A model generated the notes under the pieces. The model saw only the letters and a program-made list of their open reading frames with translations, was not told where the DNA came from and did not search any database. 64,000 nt of DNA from Planctomycetota bacterium (lineage in GTDB: Bacteria; Planctomycetota; UBA1135; GCA-002686595). Positions 24,930 through 33,785 of the stretch are shown in pieces; the first letter of the stretch is position 1, and the number at the start of each line of letters is the position of its first letter. The position numbers and the translations under genes were made by a program. The stretch is from assembly GCA_002686265.1 (NCBI GenBank), contig NZBA01000050.1, positions 248,001-312,000 of the forward strand. Reading direction: 5' to 3'.

Positions 24930-26306
24930 TCAATCGCCGGCGGTGCGCTCCCGGCCCCACTCCACCGAAAGGGCCGGATGCTCGGCGTGCAGAGCGGCGA
25001 GCTCCACCGACGGTGAGACGCCTCCCGCGACGAAGCGCTCGCGGAACTCCCTCGCGCAGCGCAAGTCGCGCGCACGGTGGAATCCCGCGGGAAGCCGCTC
25101 GGCTCCGGCCAGGGCCAGCTCCCACAGGTCGATCGCCACGGCTCTCAGGCGCGGATCGGCCAGTCCCTCGGACGCGGCGGCGGCCCAGCAGGCGGGTAGG
25201 GCGGCGCGCAGTTCGCCGAGCAGCTCGCCAGCCCCGTCGAGGCTCTCGGCGTCGTAGAGCAACCCGGTCCAGAACACCACCAGGGCGCCGCGCCAGCGGC
25301 GCGGTACCGCGTCCGCCGCACGCAGCTCCAAGAAGCCGCGCAGACGCACCTCGGGGAACAGGGTCGTCAGGTGGTAGTCGACGTCCGAAAGGCGGGGATA
25401 GCCGTGGCGCGCGTGCCCCTGCTCGATCCAGTCGCGCAAGCGAAAGCCCGGCTGACCGGGCACGGCCGCCTCATCCGCCTCGTAACCCAGGAACAACAGC
25501 GGGTCGGCCTCGAGGGCGAACTCGGCGTATTGGCGCCCCGGGTCGTCCTCGGTGCCCTCGAGGAACAGGGAGGGGAACCCGGTGCGCGTGGGGTCGAGGC
25601 CCTGCCACGCCTGGGCGCGCCGCGAAGCGGCCCCATCCAGCGGGCTCGAGGCGAAGCAAGCCGCGGCGAGAGGGCTGGCCAGGTTCGCCACGCACCAACG
25701 TGCAGCGGCGACCTCCGGGGGACCGAGATCCAGGTTGACCTGCAGGCTCGCCGTGTGCCGCATCATCACCGCTCCCTGCGGTCCACGGTTCGCGAGGTAG
25801 GCGGCCATGGCGCGGTAGCGCGGGGCGCGCAGCTGCTGGGGCACCCCTTCGAGGCCGCTCCACAAATCGATGCCGCTGGCGCAGAGAGCGAAACCGGCGG
25901 GGTCGAAGGCCTCCAGGAGGGCGTCGGCCGTCTGTTCCACGTCGGCCATCGCCGCGGCGGCGGTGGCGTGGATCGCCGTCGAATGCTCCACCTGCGCCCC
26001 GGGTTCGAAGGTGATGCGTCCGCCATCGCCGAGGGTGTAGACCGGCGGCGGCCCGCCGTAGGCGCGGCGGAAGCGGCGCCGGCGGCCGGCGACGACGCTC
26101 ATGCAATCCAGGACGCCGCCGTTGGCCTCGAGGGGCACGCGCCCGCTCGGCGCGCCGTCGGCGCCGAGCTGAAAGAGCAGGAACTCCGGCTCCAGGCCCA
26201 CCTGCCCACAGCAGGGCGCGGTTTCGTCGGGCCGGTAGACCGTGGACGCGATGCGCTCGCGCGCCTGTTCAACGCTGACGGCCTCTCTGCGATCAGGGGT
26301 GGGCAT
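24930..26306 (-). CDS. GCS2-family glutamate-cysteine ligase-like protein (EgtA/plant-GCL type)
   Basis: 458-residue carboxylate-amine ligase-fold protein. Characteristic strands are GLEPEFLLF near 36-44, GGRITFEPGAQVEHST near 94-109 and the central RHTASLQVNLDLG near 190-202, which place it with plant-type GCL and EgtA enzymes that make gamma-glutamylcysteine. It has no CBS domains and is the second GCS2 protein in the window. ATG 26306 is chosen over 26429 because the upstream residues look non-coding and GGAGG lies just before it, though only two bases away. No egtB/egtD or gshB neighbours are present, so the pathway (glutathione, ergothioneine or another gamma-glutamyl amide) is uncertain. 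Confidence 0.82.
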   Translation of the reverse strand: MPTPDRREAVSVEQARERIASTVYRPDETAPCCGQVGLEPEFLLFQLGADGAPSGRVPLEANGGVLDCMSVVAGRRRRFRRAYGGPPPVYTLGDGGRITFEPGAQVEHSTAIHATAAAAMADVEQTADALLEAFDPAGFALCASGIDLWSGLEGVPQQLRAPRYRAMAAYLANRGPQGAVMMRHTASLQVNLDLGPPEVAAARWCVANLASPLAAACFASSPLDGAASRRAQAWQGLDPTRTGFPSLFLEGTEDDPGRQYAEFALEADPLLFLGYEADEAAVPGQPGFRLRDWIEQGHARHGYPRLSDVDYHLTTLFPEVRLRGFLELRAADAVPRRWRGALVVFWTGLLYDAESLDGAGELLGELRAALPACWAAAASEGLADPRLRAVAIDLWELALAGAERLPAGFHRARDLRCAREFRERFVAGGVSPSVELAALHAEHPALSVEWGRERTAGD

Positions 26307-26440
26307 GGCCTCCGGTGGACCGCGCCGCCGGCCCGGCGCGCTCGACCCGCAGCAGGATAGCGCCCCACAGCGGGGCGCGACAGACTCGCGCACCCCCGCC
26401 TCCCACCGCCGCGGGCGAATTGGCATCATGCTCCGCAGCC

Positions 26441-29044
26441 ATGATCACCCCGGCCTTTTCCCTGCTCCTCGCCGCGCTCCTCGCCCCGCACGCGCCCGCG
26501 CCGCCAGACGGGCCGATCCTGGCGCGGGTCGAGCTGGGAGCGCCGAGCGCCTCTTCGTTCCTCCTGCGCGCCACCATCCCCGTCCCCGCCGGAGCCTTGG
26601 ACGGTCCTCTGGTTCCCTTCGGCCTACGGCGCGCCGGCCGCGAAGGGGCCGCGACGGTGGCCCAGATCGAGGTCGTCACACGCCGCGCTGACGGCACCCC
26701 CGAGGTGATCGAGGTGCTGGCTCCCATGGCGCTCGAGGAGGAGGACAGGGTGGGCGACCGCCTGCGCTTCGAGCTGGTGGCGCGGGCCAGCGGCGCGCCG
26801 CCCGCGCGCCGTTCCGACGGCCTCGATGCTCTCCTGGACGCCGCGCAAGGCGGACGACTCGTCCTGCGCATGAGCGACGTGTACGGCCACCGCTACCGCT
26901 GCGATCTGCTCGCGGCGGTCGGCGAGGGCGGCGTCGGCTCGCGGCGCACCGCTGCCGATGGCGCCTACCTGCGTCGTTGGCGAGTCGGCGGAGTCCTGCT
27001 CCCCGAGGAGCGGAACGAGGGCTCATCCTCCCCCGGCGGACCGCCCCTGCCCCACATGATGGGCGTCCACGCCTACCTGACCCGCCGCCGCAATGACGGG
27101 GTGCTGTCGCTCGATCTGCGCCTGCACAACGGCTCGAGCGCCGGTCGGCGCGACCCACTGCCGGGCGAGGAACCCGTGGGCACGCTCTACTGGCGCGAGA
27201 TCGAGCTGCTCGTCCCCGCCGGTTGGTCTGTCCTCCCTGAAGTGCGCGACCCCTTTTTCGGCGAGGCGCGCGCGGGGGACGGCGGCCTGATCTTCCCGCT
27301 CGTGGCCGCCCACGCCACCAAGGCCCTGCACATGATGCCGCCGCAAGGCCAGCTGTTGCGGCGCCTGGTCCTGGTCGCCAAGGGCGACGAAGCCGCTGGA
27401 AGACGGCGCCTGGCGCACGAGGGCCTCGCCTTCTGCACGCACGACGCACGCGCCTGGTCCTGGGCCAGCCCCACCACCCAAGCCTACTTCCCTCAGCGAG
27501 ACCTCGTCGGGAGCATGGATTGGTTCCGGCGCGGGTCCGACCGTGGCAAAGCTGCCCTGCGGCGCGCCGAGGACGTGCGGCTCGTTCAACTGCTGCGACA
27601 GCTGGAGGAGGGCGCCGAGGGAGCGTCACCGGGACGCTCCCCCTCCCTGGGCTGGGCCCATCCGCTCTTCAGGTCCCAGGAGGGAGCTCACGGCGGCGAG
27701 GGCATCCACTTCATCGAGGGACACCGGGCCATCGGCGGGGCGTCCGGCTCGTCCTACCGCCTACTCGAGCTCCACCACCGAATGAACGCCTCGCGCCAGG
27801 CCGAGGCCCTCTACGACCGGCGCGGCGATCCGGTCGGCTACGGCGAGTGGGCCGACGATCAGGGCGCCCTCGACTTCGACTTCCGGACCTACGGGCGGAC
27901 CGTGCCGCCGGAGTTCCGCCAGCACTGCCGGGGCGGGCCCGCCCCCCGCGAGCAGGTTCTCAGGGTGCTCGCAGACGACCTGCGGCCTCCCTACGACCGC
28001 GGAGATGGCCACGTCCAGGGGGGCAAGCTCCCGACCGGCGACGACGATCTCGTGCACTGGATGTGCCACGACACCCAGCACCTGGTGCGCTACACGAAGC
28101 AGACCAAGGCCTTGCAGTGGCTCGGCAACGATCCACTCGCGCGCGACGACCTGCGCCTGGGCGCGGAGCTGTTCCATCTCTGGTTCCACGAGGGAGCCTC
28201 GCCTCATCCCAAGGGGCGGGCGATCACCCTGCGCCACCTCGAGGCCCTGGCCGCCGCCCACCCCCACCAGGGCTTGCCGATCCACCGCGGCCACGCCTGG
28301 GGGATCGACGCCTTCTGCGCCGCTTGGGCCGCGGCCGACGACGCTTGGCGCGAGCGCCATCGTCTGTGGATCGAGCGCGTCGCGGACCTGTTGGTCGCCG
28401 GCGCCAATCCCGGCGGGATCGTGATCCGCAGCGACAGCCCGCCCCTCTTGAAGAACCCGCGCTACGAGGGAGCCCACGCCTTCCAGAGCGAGATCCTGCT
28501 GCTGGCCGTGCGCAGCCTGATCGAATCGGTCTTCCGCGGCGTGGACCCCGAGCGCACCGCGGCGCTCGAGGACCTCTACCTGCGCGGCAGCGACTACCTG
28601 TTCTTCGGCCCGGTCTTCGGCAAGCTGGCGGCCACCTGGTCGAATCCCCAGGACCCGGTCTGGTTCCACGGTCCCCGCTGGGCCTTCGCCGTGGCGCGGG
28701 CCGACGGTTACCGCACGCCGCCCTTCAGTGACACGGGGTTCTGGGGGCCGGACTACTTCCCAGAGGACGGTTTTCGCGGCGACTCCGTCGAGACGACCTA
28801 CGGATTCGCCATCCTCGCGCTGGCGGCGGACCTGAGCCCTTCCGAAGGGCGCGGACTGGAGAACCGCTACCTGCGCCGCTCGCTCGACCTGTGGAAGCCC
28901 CAGAGCGAGTGGCCCGCGCGCCTGCGCTCGTTGACCGAGCGCTTCGGCGAGGAGTCCTTCGACAACTCTCCCAACTGCATCGGCTACCTCGGCCGTTTGC
29001 AGAACGCGGGGGTCCTCAAGGCGCAGTCGTCATCAGCTCGGTGA
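26441..29044 (+). CDS. Large exported protein, unknown function
   Basis: 867 residues starting with a signal peptide (MITPAFSLLLAALLAPHAPA). The first ~400 residues are beta-rich with internal Gly/Arg-rich loops. From about 480 the protein becomes helical with many His and Trp (GIHFIEGHRAIGG, HWMCHDTQHLVRYTKQ, LFHLWFHEGASPHPKG, IHRGHAWGIDAFCAAW). The alternation of His-rich helix ends resembles an alpha/alpha-toroid as in polysaccharide lyases or unsaturated glucuronyl hydrolases. I cannot name a family. ATG 26441 is chosen for the signal peptide. The last 29 bases overlap the convergent htpG gene. It probably acts in the periplasm or outside the cell, perhaps on glycans. Confidence 0.7.
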   Translation: MITPAFSLLLAALLAPHAPAPPDGPILARVELGAPSASSFLLRATIPVPAGALDGPLVPFGLRRAGREGAATVAQIEVVTRRADGTPEVIEVLAPMALEEEDRVGDRLRFELVARASGAPPARRSDGLDALLDAAQGGRLVLRMSDVYGHRYRCDLLAAVGEGGVGSRRTAADGAYLRRWRVGGVLLPEERNEGSSSPGGPPLPHMMGVHAYLTRRRNDGVLSLDLRLHNGSSAGRRDPLPGEEPVGTLYWREIELLVPAGWSVLPEVRDPFFGEARAGDGGLIFPLVAAHATKALHMMPPQGQLLRRLVLVAKGDEAAGRRRLAHEGLAFCTHDARAWSWASPTTQAYFPQRDLVGSMDWFRRGSDRGKAALRRAEDVRLVQLLRQLEEGAEGASPGRSPSLGWAHPLFRSQEGAHGGEGIHFIEGHRAIGGASGSSYRLLELHHRMNASRQAEALYDRRGDPVGYGEWADDQGALDFDFRTYGRTVPPEFRQHCRGGPAPREQVLRVLADDLRPPYDRGDGHVQGGKLPTGDDDLVHWMCHDTQHLVRYTKQTKALQWLGNDPLARDDLRLGAELFHLWFHEGASPHPKGRAITLRHLEALAAAHPHQGLPIHRGHAWGIDAFCAAWAAADDAWRERHRLWIERVADLLVAGANPGGIVIRSDSPPLLKNPRYEGAHAFQSEILLLAVRSLIESVFRGVDPERTAALEDLYLRGSDYLFFGPVFGKLAATWSNPQDPVWFHGPRWAFAVARADGYRTPPFSDTGFWGPDYFPEDGFRGDSVETTYGFAILALAADLSPSEGRGLENRYLRRSLDLWKPQSEWPARLRSLTERFGEESFDNSPNCIGYLGRLQNAGVLKAQSSSAR

Positions 29045-30884
29045 CCAGACGCGCGAAGCGCGCCGGATCGCGGGGCGTCGTCCCCTCGGCCAACAGGGCC
29101 TGGCCGTGGAGCAGGTCCGCGAAGTCGAACAGTCGCGGATCGTCTTGCGCCTCGGCGTGCATCGCGCACAGGCGCTCGATCAGCGGGTGGCCGGGGTGGA
29201 GTTCGAGGATGCGCTCAGGGCCGGGCAGGTCGGGAGCCATGCCGCCCTCGCGCAGGGCACGCTCGAGGTGCGGGCGCGGGGGGCCCGCCTCGCTCACCAG
29301 CACCGCCGGGCTCTCCACCAGGCGCGTGGAGAAGCGTACCTCCTTGACTTCTTCGCCGAGGTGCTCGTTCAGAGCCTCTAGCAAGCCGGCGCTCGCCTGA
29401 GCCGCGGCGCTGGCGCGCTCCTCTCCCTCCTCGTCGGCCAAGTCGAGGTCAGCCGCATGGACCGACCGCAGGGGCTTCCCGGTGAACTCGCTCAGGCGGT
29501 CGACCATCCACTCGTCCACCGGGTCGGTGAGGTAGATCACCTCCCAGCCGCGGGATCGCAGGGGTTCGACGAGGGGTGACGCATCGAGGGTCGCCCTATC
29601 GGGTCCGAGCAGGGTCCAGATCGCCTCCTGCTCCTCGCCCATGCGCTCGACGTACTCGCCCAAGGTGGTGCGCTCGCTGGCTCGAGAGCTCTCGAACAAG
29701 GCCAGCCCGGCGATGCGCCCGTCCTCGTCCTCGCCCGTGCAGATGCCCTCCTTGAGGACCGTGCCGAAGGCGTTCCAGACGCCGTCGTAGGCCTCCCGGT
29801 CGCGCTCCCGCAGGGACTCCAGAGAGCCCAGGATCTTCTTCGTCAGGCTGCGCCGAATCTGCCGCACGTGCGGGTTGGCTTGCAGGATCTCGCGCGAGAC
29901 GTTCAGCGGCAGGTCGGAGGCCTCGACCACTCCTCGCACGAACCGCAGCCAGGGGGGCAGGAGGTCCTCGCACTCGGCGGTGATGAACACACGCCGCACG
30001 TAGAGGCTCAGCTGCGTTCGCCCCGCCTCCCCGCCGAAGAGGTTCGCCGGGCGCGCGGAGGGGATGTAGACGAGGGCCGTGAACTCGCTGGCGCCTTCGG
30101 CCTTGAAGTGGATCGTCTCCGCCGGCGCGTGCCAGTCGTGGGTCAGGTGCTGGTAGAACTCGCGGTAGTCGTCGTCGGAGAGGTCCGCCTTCGGTCGGGC
30201 CCAGAGGGGTTTCTGGGAGTTGAGCACGTCGTCGCCGAGGCGGATGGGGTACTCGACGAAATCGGAGGATCGGCGCACGAGGGCGCGCAGGGTGCCTTCG
30301 TCGAGGAAGTCGGGCGTCTCGCTCTCATCGCCCTCACGCTCGCTGAGCAGCAGGGTCACGCAGGTCCCGCGCTTCGCGCCCGGGGCGGGCTCGATGGTGT
30401 AGTTGCCGTCGGCCTCCGATCGCCAGCGATAGCCGTCTTCCTCACCGGCCTTGCGCGAGACGACGGAGACCTCCTCGGCGACCATGAAGCTGGAGTAGAA
30501 CCCGACGCCGAACTGCCCGATCAAGTCGGGAGCGCTGGCTCCCTGGTTCGCGGAGATCTCCTCGAGGAAGCGCTGGGTGCCGGAGCTCGCGATCGTCCCG
30601 AGGTTGGCGATCAGCTCGTCGCGGTCCATCCCGATCCCGTTGTCGATCACCGAGAGGGTGCGGGCATCGGCGTTCACCTCCAGGGTGATCGCCAGCTCCT
30701 CGTCCCCCTCGCCGAGGTCGGGCTGGGTCAGGTTCTCGAAGCGCAGCTTGTCCAATGCGTCGCTGGCATTGGACACGAGCTCGCGCAGGAAGATCTCCTT
30801 CTCCGTGTAGAGGGAGTGGATCATCAGGTTCAGGAGTTCCTGGACCTGGGCTTCGAAGGGGCGTGTTTCGGCGGTCTCGGTCAT
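29016..30884 (-). CDS. htpG: Molecular chaperone HtpG (Hsp90)
   Basis: 622-residue bacterial Hsp90, a cytosolic ATP-dependent homodimeric chaperone. The N-terminal GHKL ATPase domain shows the family signatures [18 protein letters not shown] (about residues 32-49), DNGIGM (81-86) and [13 protein letters not shown] (123-135). The middle-domain signature [11 protein letters not shown], with the catalytic Arg, follows near 325, and the dimerisation domain completes the normal length. ATG 30884 has GGAG seven bases upstream. A GGGGC/GCCCC dyad lies in the leader, but no CIRCE-like repeat is seen. It overlaps the convergent exported-protein gene by 29 bases. Confidence 0.98.
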
Positions 30885-30947
30885 CGTCGTTCTCCAGGCG
30901 TAGGGGGCATGGCAAGCCCCGGATTGTGCGCCCTGAGGGCGTCCCTG

Positions 30948-31580
30948 TCACCTGGTCGGAGTGAGGATCGGGGACGCGGGATCCGGTCCGGCCAGCAGGA
31001 TCTGTTCCGCGAGCGCGCCCCCCACGACGGACCAGGACCGCAGGTGGAGCTCGCCTCCCGCCCCCGGCGCGGCGATCAGGTGCGACCAGCCTTCGGCGGC
31101 GCCGGCTCGATCGGCCCGCGAGGGCCAGCCCGGACCGCCGGGATGGCTGTGCCAGACGCCGACGACGGCCAATCCGGCGGCGTGTGCCCAGCGTTCCCAG
31201 CGCAGGTGGGCGACGGGGTGAAGGCGGAAGCCGACGCCCGAGGAGGGCGGGTTCACGTTCTCCAGGCACGCGGCCCGCGCGACCGAGGTCGTCGCCGCTT
31301 GCCGCAGTCCCAGGAGCAGGCCACAGGCCTCCCGCTCGCCGGCCCTGCGGGCGCCGGCGAGGATCCGTCCCCGCTCGCGAGGCGGCAGCACCAGAGTTCG
31401 GAGCGCGCCGAAGCTCGCGTCAGCGTTCGCTCGTTCATTCCCATGCCCGTTCGCGGCGGTGTTCTCCAGGGCGTTCGCGTAGGCGCTCGCGTAGGCGCTC
31501 GCGCCTGGGCCGGCGCTCTTGGGAGCCTCAGCGGCGATGTTCGGCTGGGCGTCGAGAGCCTCACCCATCGTCATCCCCAT
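30948..31580 (-). CDS. JAMM/MPN-domain metalloprotease
   Basis: About 210 residues. The C-terminal ~150 form a prokaryotic JAB1/MPN domain with a complete JAMM zinc site: E84 in EREACGLLLG, and H144, H146, S154 and D157 in the HxH-x7-S-x2-D pattern HSHPGGPGWPSRAD. Such enzymes cleave isopeptides or C-terminal extensions of ubiquitin-like or sulfur-carrier proteins, as in Mec+ and CysO systems. The first ~55 residues are Ala/Asn-rich with an SAYASAYA repeat and look disordered. Three start codons (31580, 31574, 31568) are in frame and all overlap the end of the MORN-repeat gene by at least several bases. No E1, E2 or ubiquitin-like gene is present, so the substrate is unknown. Confidence 0.82.
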   Translation of the reverse strand: MGMTMGEALDAQPNIAAEAPKSAGPGASAYASAYANALENTAANGHGNERANADASFGALRTLVLPPRERGRILAGARRAGEREACGLLLGLRQAATTSVARAACLENVNPPSSGVGFRLHPVAHLRWERWAHAAGLAVVGVWHSHPGGPGWPSRADRAGAAEGWSHLIAAPGAGGELHLRSWSVVGGALAEQILLAGPDPASPILTPTR

Positions 31581-32388
31581 CTCCGAGGGAGGCTCGGCCG
31601 TCACTGTAGATCCCACTCTCCTGGCGGTTGCGCGAGCCGTCGGGGTGCCAGAACCGCCACGGTCCCTCCTCGACGCCGCGTCGCAGCTCGCCCTCGGCCC
31701 GCAGGTTGCCGTTGCGCCACCAGTGGACCCACCACCCTTCCAGCTTCCCGTCCACCAGGCTGCCCTCGGCCCGCAGGGCGCCGTTGGAATGCCACAGGCG
31801 CCACACGCCCACGCGCAGGCCCGCGCGGTACTCACCGGTCGAAGCGCGCTCTCCGACGGGGTGCCAGGTGGTCCATTCCCCCTCGGCCAGGCCGGCGCGG
31901 TAGTCGCCTTCGCTCAGCGGTCGCCCGCCGCGGCTCCAGCGCCGCCAGCGCCCCTCGCGCCGCCCGCCGGCGAAGAGGCCCTCGCGCCCGGCCTGCCCGT
32001 TGCGGTAGCTCTGGCGCCAGGTCCCCTCCCGCAGACCGGCGACCAGCCGCCCTTCGAGGGAGAGCTCGCCGTTGGCGTGCCAGAAGCGCCACAGTCCCTC
32101 GCAGCGGCCCGCGACGAAGATCCCTTCTCCGCGCAGGGCGCCGTCGGGGTGCCAGAAGGTCCAGGCGCCTTCACGCCGGCCGGCGCGGTGGCGGCCTTCG
32201 GAGCGACGCCCGCCGTTGTGCACGTGCCAGCGCAGGCCCCAACCTTCGCGCTGACCGGCGTCGTATTCGTCTTGGGCGTAACGCCGCCCGTGCTGGTCCC
32301 AGAAGGTCCAGCTCCCCGAGCGCAGCCCGTCGACCAGGGGCCCCTGGCTGGCCCGGCCTCCGGTGCGGTAGCGACGCGTGTCCCGCAT
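31561..32388 (-). CDS. MORN-variant (YwqK-like) repeat protein
   Basis: About 275 residues made almost wholly of ten or so tandem ~23-residue repeats with consensus G-x-W-x-x-W/F-H-x-x-G-x-L-x-x-E-G-x-Y/F-x-A-G-x-R-x-G (e.g. GAWTFWHPDGALRGEG). This is the MORN variant found in YwqK-type proteins, which form extended beta-hairpin stacks and probably bind proteins or lipids. ATG 32388 is chosen; the frame remains open to GTG 32484, whose extra residues include a short PKAA duplication. No signal peptide is visible. The gene overlaps the JAMM protease start, so the repeat protein may be the protease's scaffold or substrate adaptor, which is inference. Confidence 0.8.
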   Translation of the reverse strand: MRDTRRYRTGGRASQGPLVDGLRSGSWTFWDQHGRRYAQDEYDAGQREGWGLRWHVHNGGRRSEGRHRAGRREGAWTFWHPDGALRGEGIFVAGRCEGLWRFWHANGELSLEGRLVAGLREGTWRQSYRNGQAGREGLFAGGRREGRWRRWSRGGRPLSEGDYRAGLAEGEWTTWHPVGERASTGEYRAGLRVGVWRLWHSNGALRAEGSLVDGKLEGWWVHWWRNGNLRAEGELRRGVEEGPWRFWHPDGSRNRQESGIYSDGRASLGDGDDDG

Positions 32389-32868
32389 GTCCGCGGTCCA
32401 TGGTACCCCTGATCCCGGCCTTCCCGCCTCGCGGGCGGCCGCCTTGGGGACGGCCGCCTTGGAACGGGTCCCGGGCCGGGTCACAGCGGAACGGCGGCCC
32501 CGGAAGCGGAGGTCCTACGACAACGCTCCGCAAGCGGTGCAGCCCGCTCACGGAGCGAAGAACTACGGCCGGGGAACCCCGCGCCAGACGGAGGCCCTTC
32601 TGCCTGGATTGGAAGGTCCCCGACCGTGGTTATGCACATGGGACGAGGTGCGACGTCCGTCGGTTCCGCGGATTCTCGGAGAACCGGGACTCCCTTGGGG
32701 GCGCCCACGTGCCGTCCCACCCCTGGGAAGGGCGTCACCAGGCGCGTTTCCTGCGAGAGTCTCCTCCCGAGCGGGAGGGAAGCCGGGGGAACCTGCCGGT
32801 GACGCACTCCGGAGTGGAGCCGCTGGAAGGAACCGGCTGACGGCCGTCGGCGCTCACTCTGCGGGCTG
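32389..32868. other. 480-base gap without a convincing gene
   Basis: Long open frames exist on both strands, but their products (Pro/Arg-rich, no motif) look like GC artefacts. A 12-bp direct repeat CGGCCGCCTTGG occurs at 32436-32447 and 32451-32462. A perfect stem CCTCCCG/CGGGAGG at 32763-32778, about 90 bases beyond the DUF72 stop, could be that operon's terminator. The segment 32580-32760 has less extreme base composition and could hide a structured RNA, but I recognise no known RNA signature. Confidence 0.4.
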
Positions 32869-33762
32869 CTAGGCAAGGGGCCGGGCCGGGCGCTCCGCCG
32901 GAGCGGCCGGCGGCGACTCCTCCCCACCGACGAGGGAGGTCAGGCGGGCGATCGTGGCCGGACCGTGGCCGGCGAAGTGGTTGTTGGCGAAGGCGTAGGT
33001 CTCGCGCACGTCGGCGGGCAGGTCTCGCAGGAGCTCGGCCCAGGCCCGCAGGCGTTCGTCGCGGTCGATGACCACGCGATCGAAGGTGCTCGTCACCGCG
33101 TCGACGCGCTTGCGGTCACCGATCAGGCGCAGGTAGGTGAAGTCGGTCGTGAACAGATCGGCGCTTCCGGCGAGGTCCGCCGGGCCGGGCATGTACGGCA
33201 GGTCCACCAGGACCAAGGCCGCGCGGTGGCTGCGCAGGACCTCGGCGAGGGGCTCACCGAGCCAGCGGGGGTTGCGCACCTCGACGGCGTAGCGGAAGTC
33301 GCTCGGGAGGCTTCCGAGGAAGGCGTCCAGGCGCTCGAGGAAAGGCCCCGCATCCCTGAAGGCCTTGCGGTTGAAGTAGGGGAACTGCAGCACGAGCGGG
33401 CCGCACTTTGGGCCCAGGAACGCCATGGCCTCCAGGAAGCGATCGCGGTCCGCTCCGACCGACTCCTCCACCAGCAGCTTGCCCGGATCGGGGCGCGGGC
33501 CCTCTCCGGCGTGCACGATCGAGCGCGGGAACTTCGCGCACAAGACGAATCCCGCGGGTGTGCGCCGCTCCCAGCCCCCGACCAGCTTCGCGTCCGGAAC
33601 CCGGTAGTAGGTCACGTCGGCCTCGACGGCGCGCAGGCGCGTGGTGTAGTAAGGGAGGAACCCAGCCGCTTTCGTCCCCGCCGGGTAGAACGAACCGACC
33701 CAGCTCGGCGCCGACCAGCTGCAAGTGCCGAAGTACAGGCGCGGTCGGGACGCGGACGCCAT
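32869..33762 (-). CDS. DUF72 domain protein (TIM-barrel, YecE-like)
   Basis: 297-residue DUF72 protein, predicted TIM barrel. Family features are the opening YFGTCSWSAPSWVGSFYP, the Phe-Tyr-rich TTRLRAVEADVTYYRVP, GFVLCAKFPRSIVHA, PLVLQFPYFNRKAF, YAVEVRNPRWL and the C-terminal YAFANNHFAGHGPATI. The biochemical function of DUF72 is unsettled; the YecE family is widespread and sometimes linked with nucleic-acid or oxidative stress contexts. ATG 33762 is chosen over 34089 because it places the family start at residue 8. It follows the HEAT gene by 23 bases and is the last gene of an arsC-like/HEAT/DUF72 operon. Its TAG lies in TGCGGGCTGCTAG, a variant of the motif also seen at 7411 and 40123. 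Confidence 0.9.
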   Translation of the reverse strand: MASASRPRLYFGTCSWSAPSWVGSFYPAGTKAAGFLPYYTTRLRAVEADVTYYRVPDAKLVGGWERRTPAGFVLCAKFPRSIVHAGEGPRPDPGKLLVEESVGADRDRFLEAMAFLGPKCGPLVLQFPYFNRKAFRDAGPFLERLDAFLGSLPSDFRYAVEVRNPRWLGEPLAEVLRSHRAALVLVDLPYMPGPADLAGSADLFTTDFTYLRLIGDRKRVDAVTSTFDRVVIDRDERLRAWAELLRDLPADVRETYAFANNHFAGHGPATIARLTSLVGGEESPPAAPAERPARPLA

Positions 33763-33785
33763 GTCGAGCGGTGGCCCCGCGGTCC

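Noticed and set aside
30948-31580. Ubiquitin-like or CBASS-type defence operon around the JAMM gene
   Set aside because: No E1, E2, ubiquitin-like, cyclase or effector genes nearby; the neighbour is a MORN-type repeat protein and HtpG.
29868-32840. 990-codon open frame opposite htpG, the JAMM gene and the MORN-type gene
   Set aside because: Runs antisense through three well-supported genes; the product is compositionally biased and motif-free.
32378-32927. Open frames on both strands in the gap before the DUF72 gene
   Set aside because: Pro/Arg-rich, no start context, no family features; treated as non-coding.
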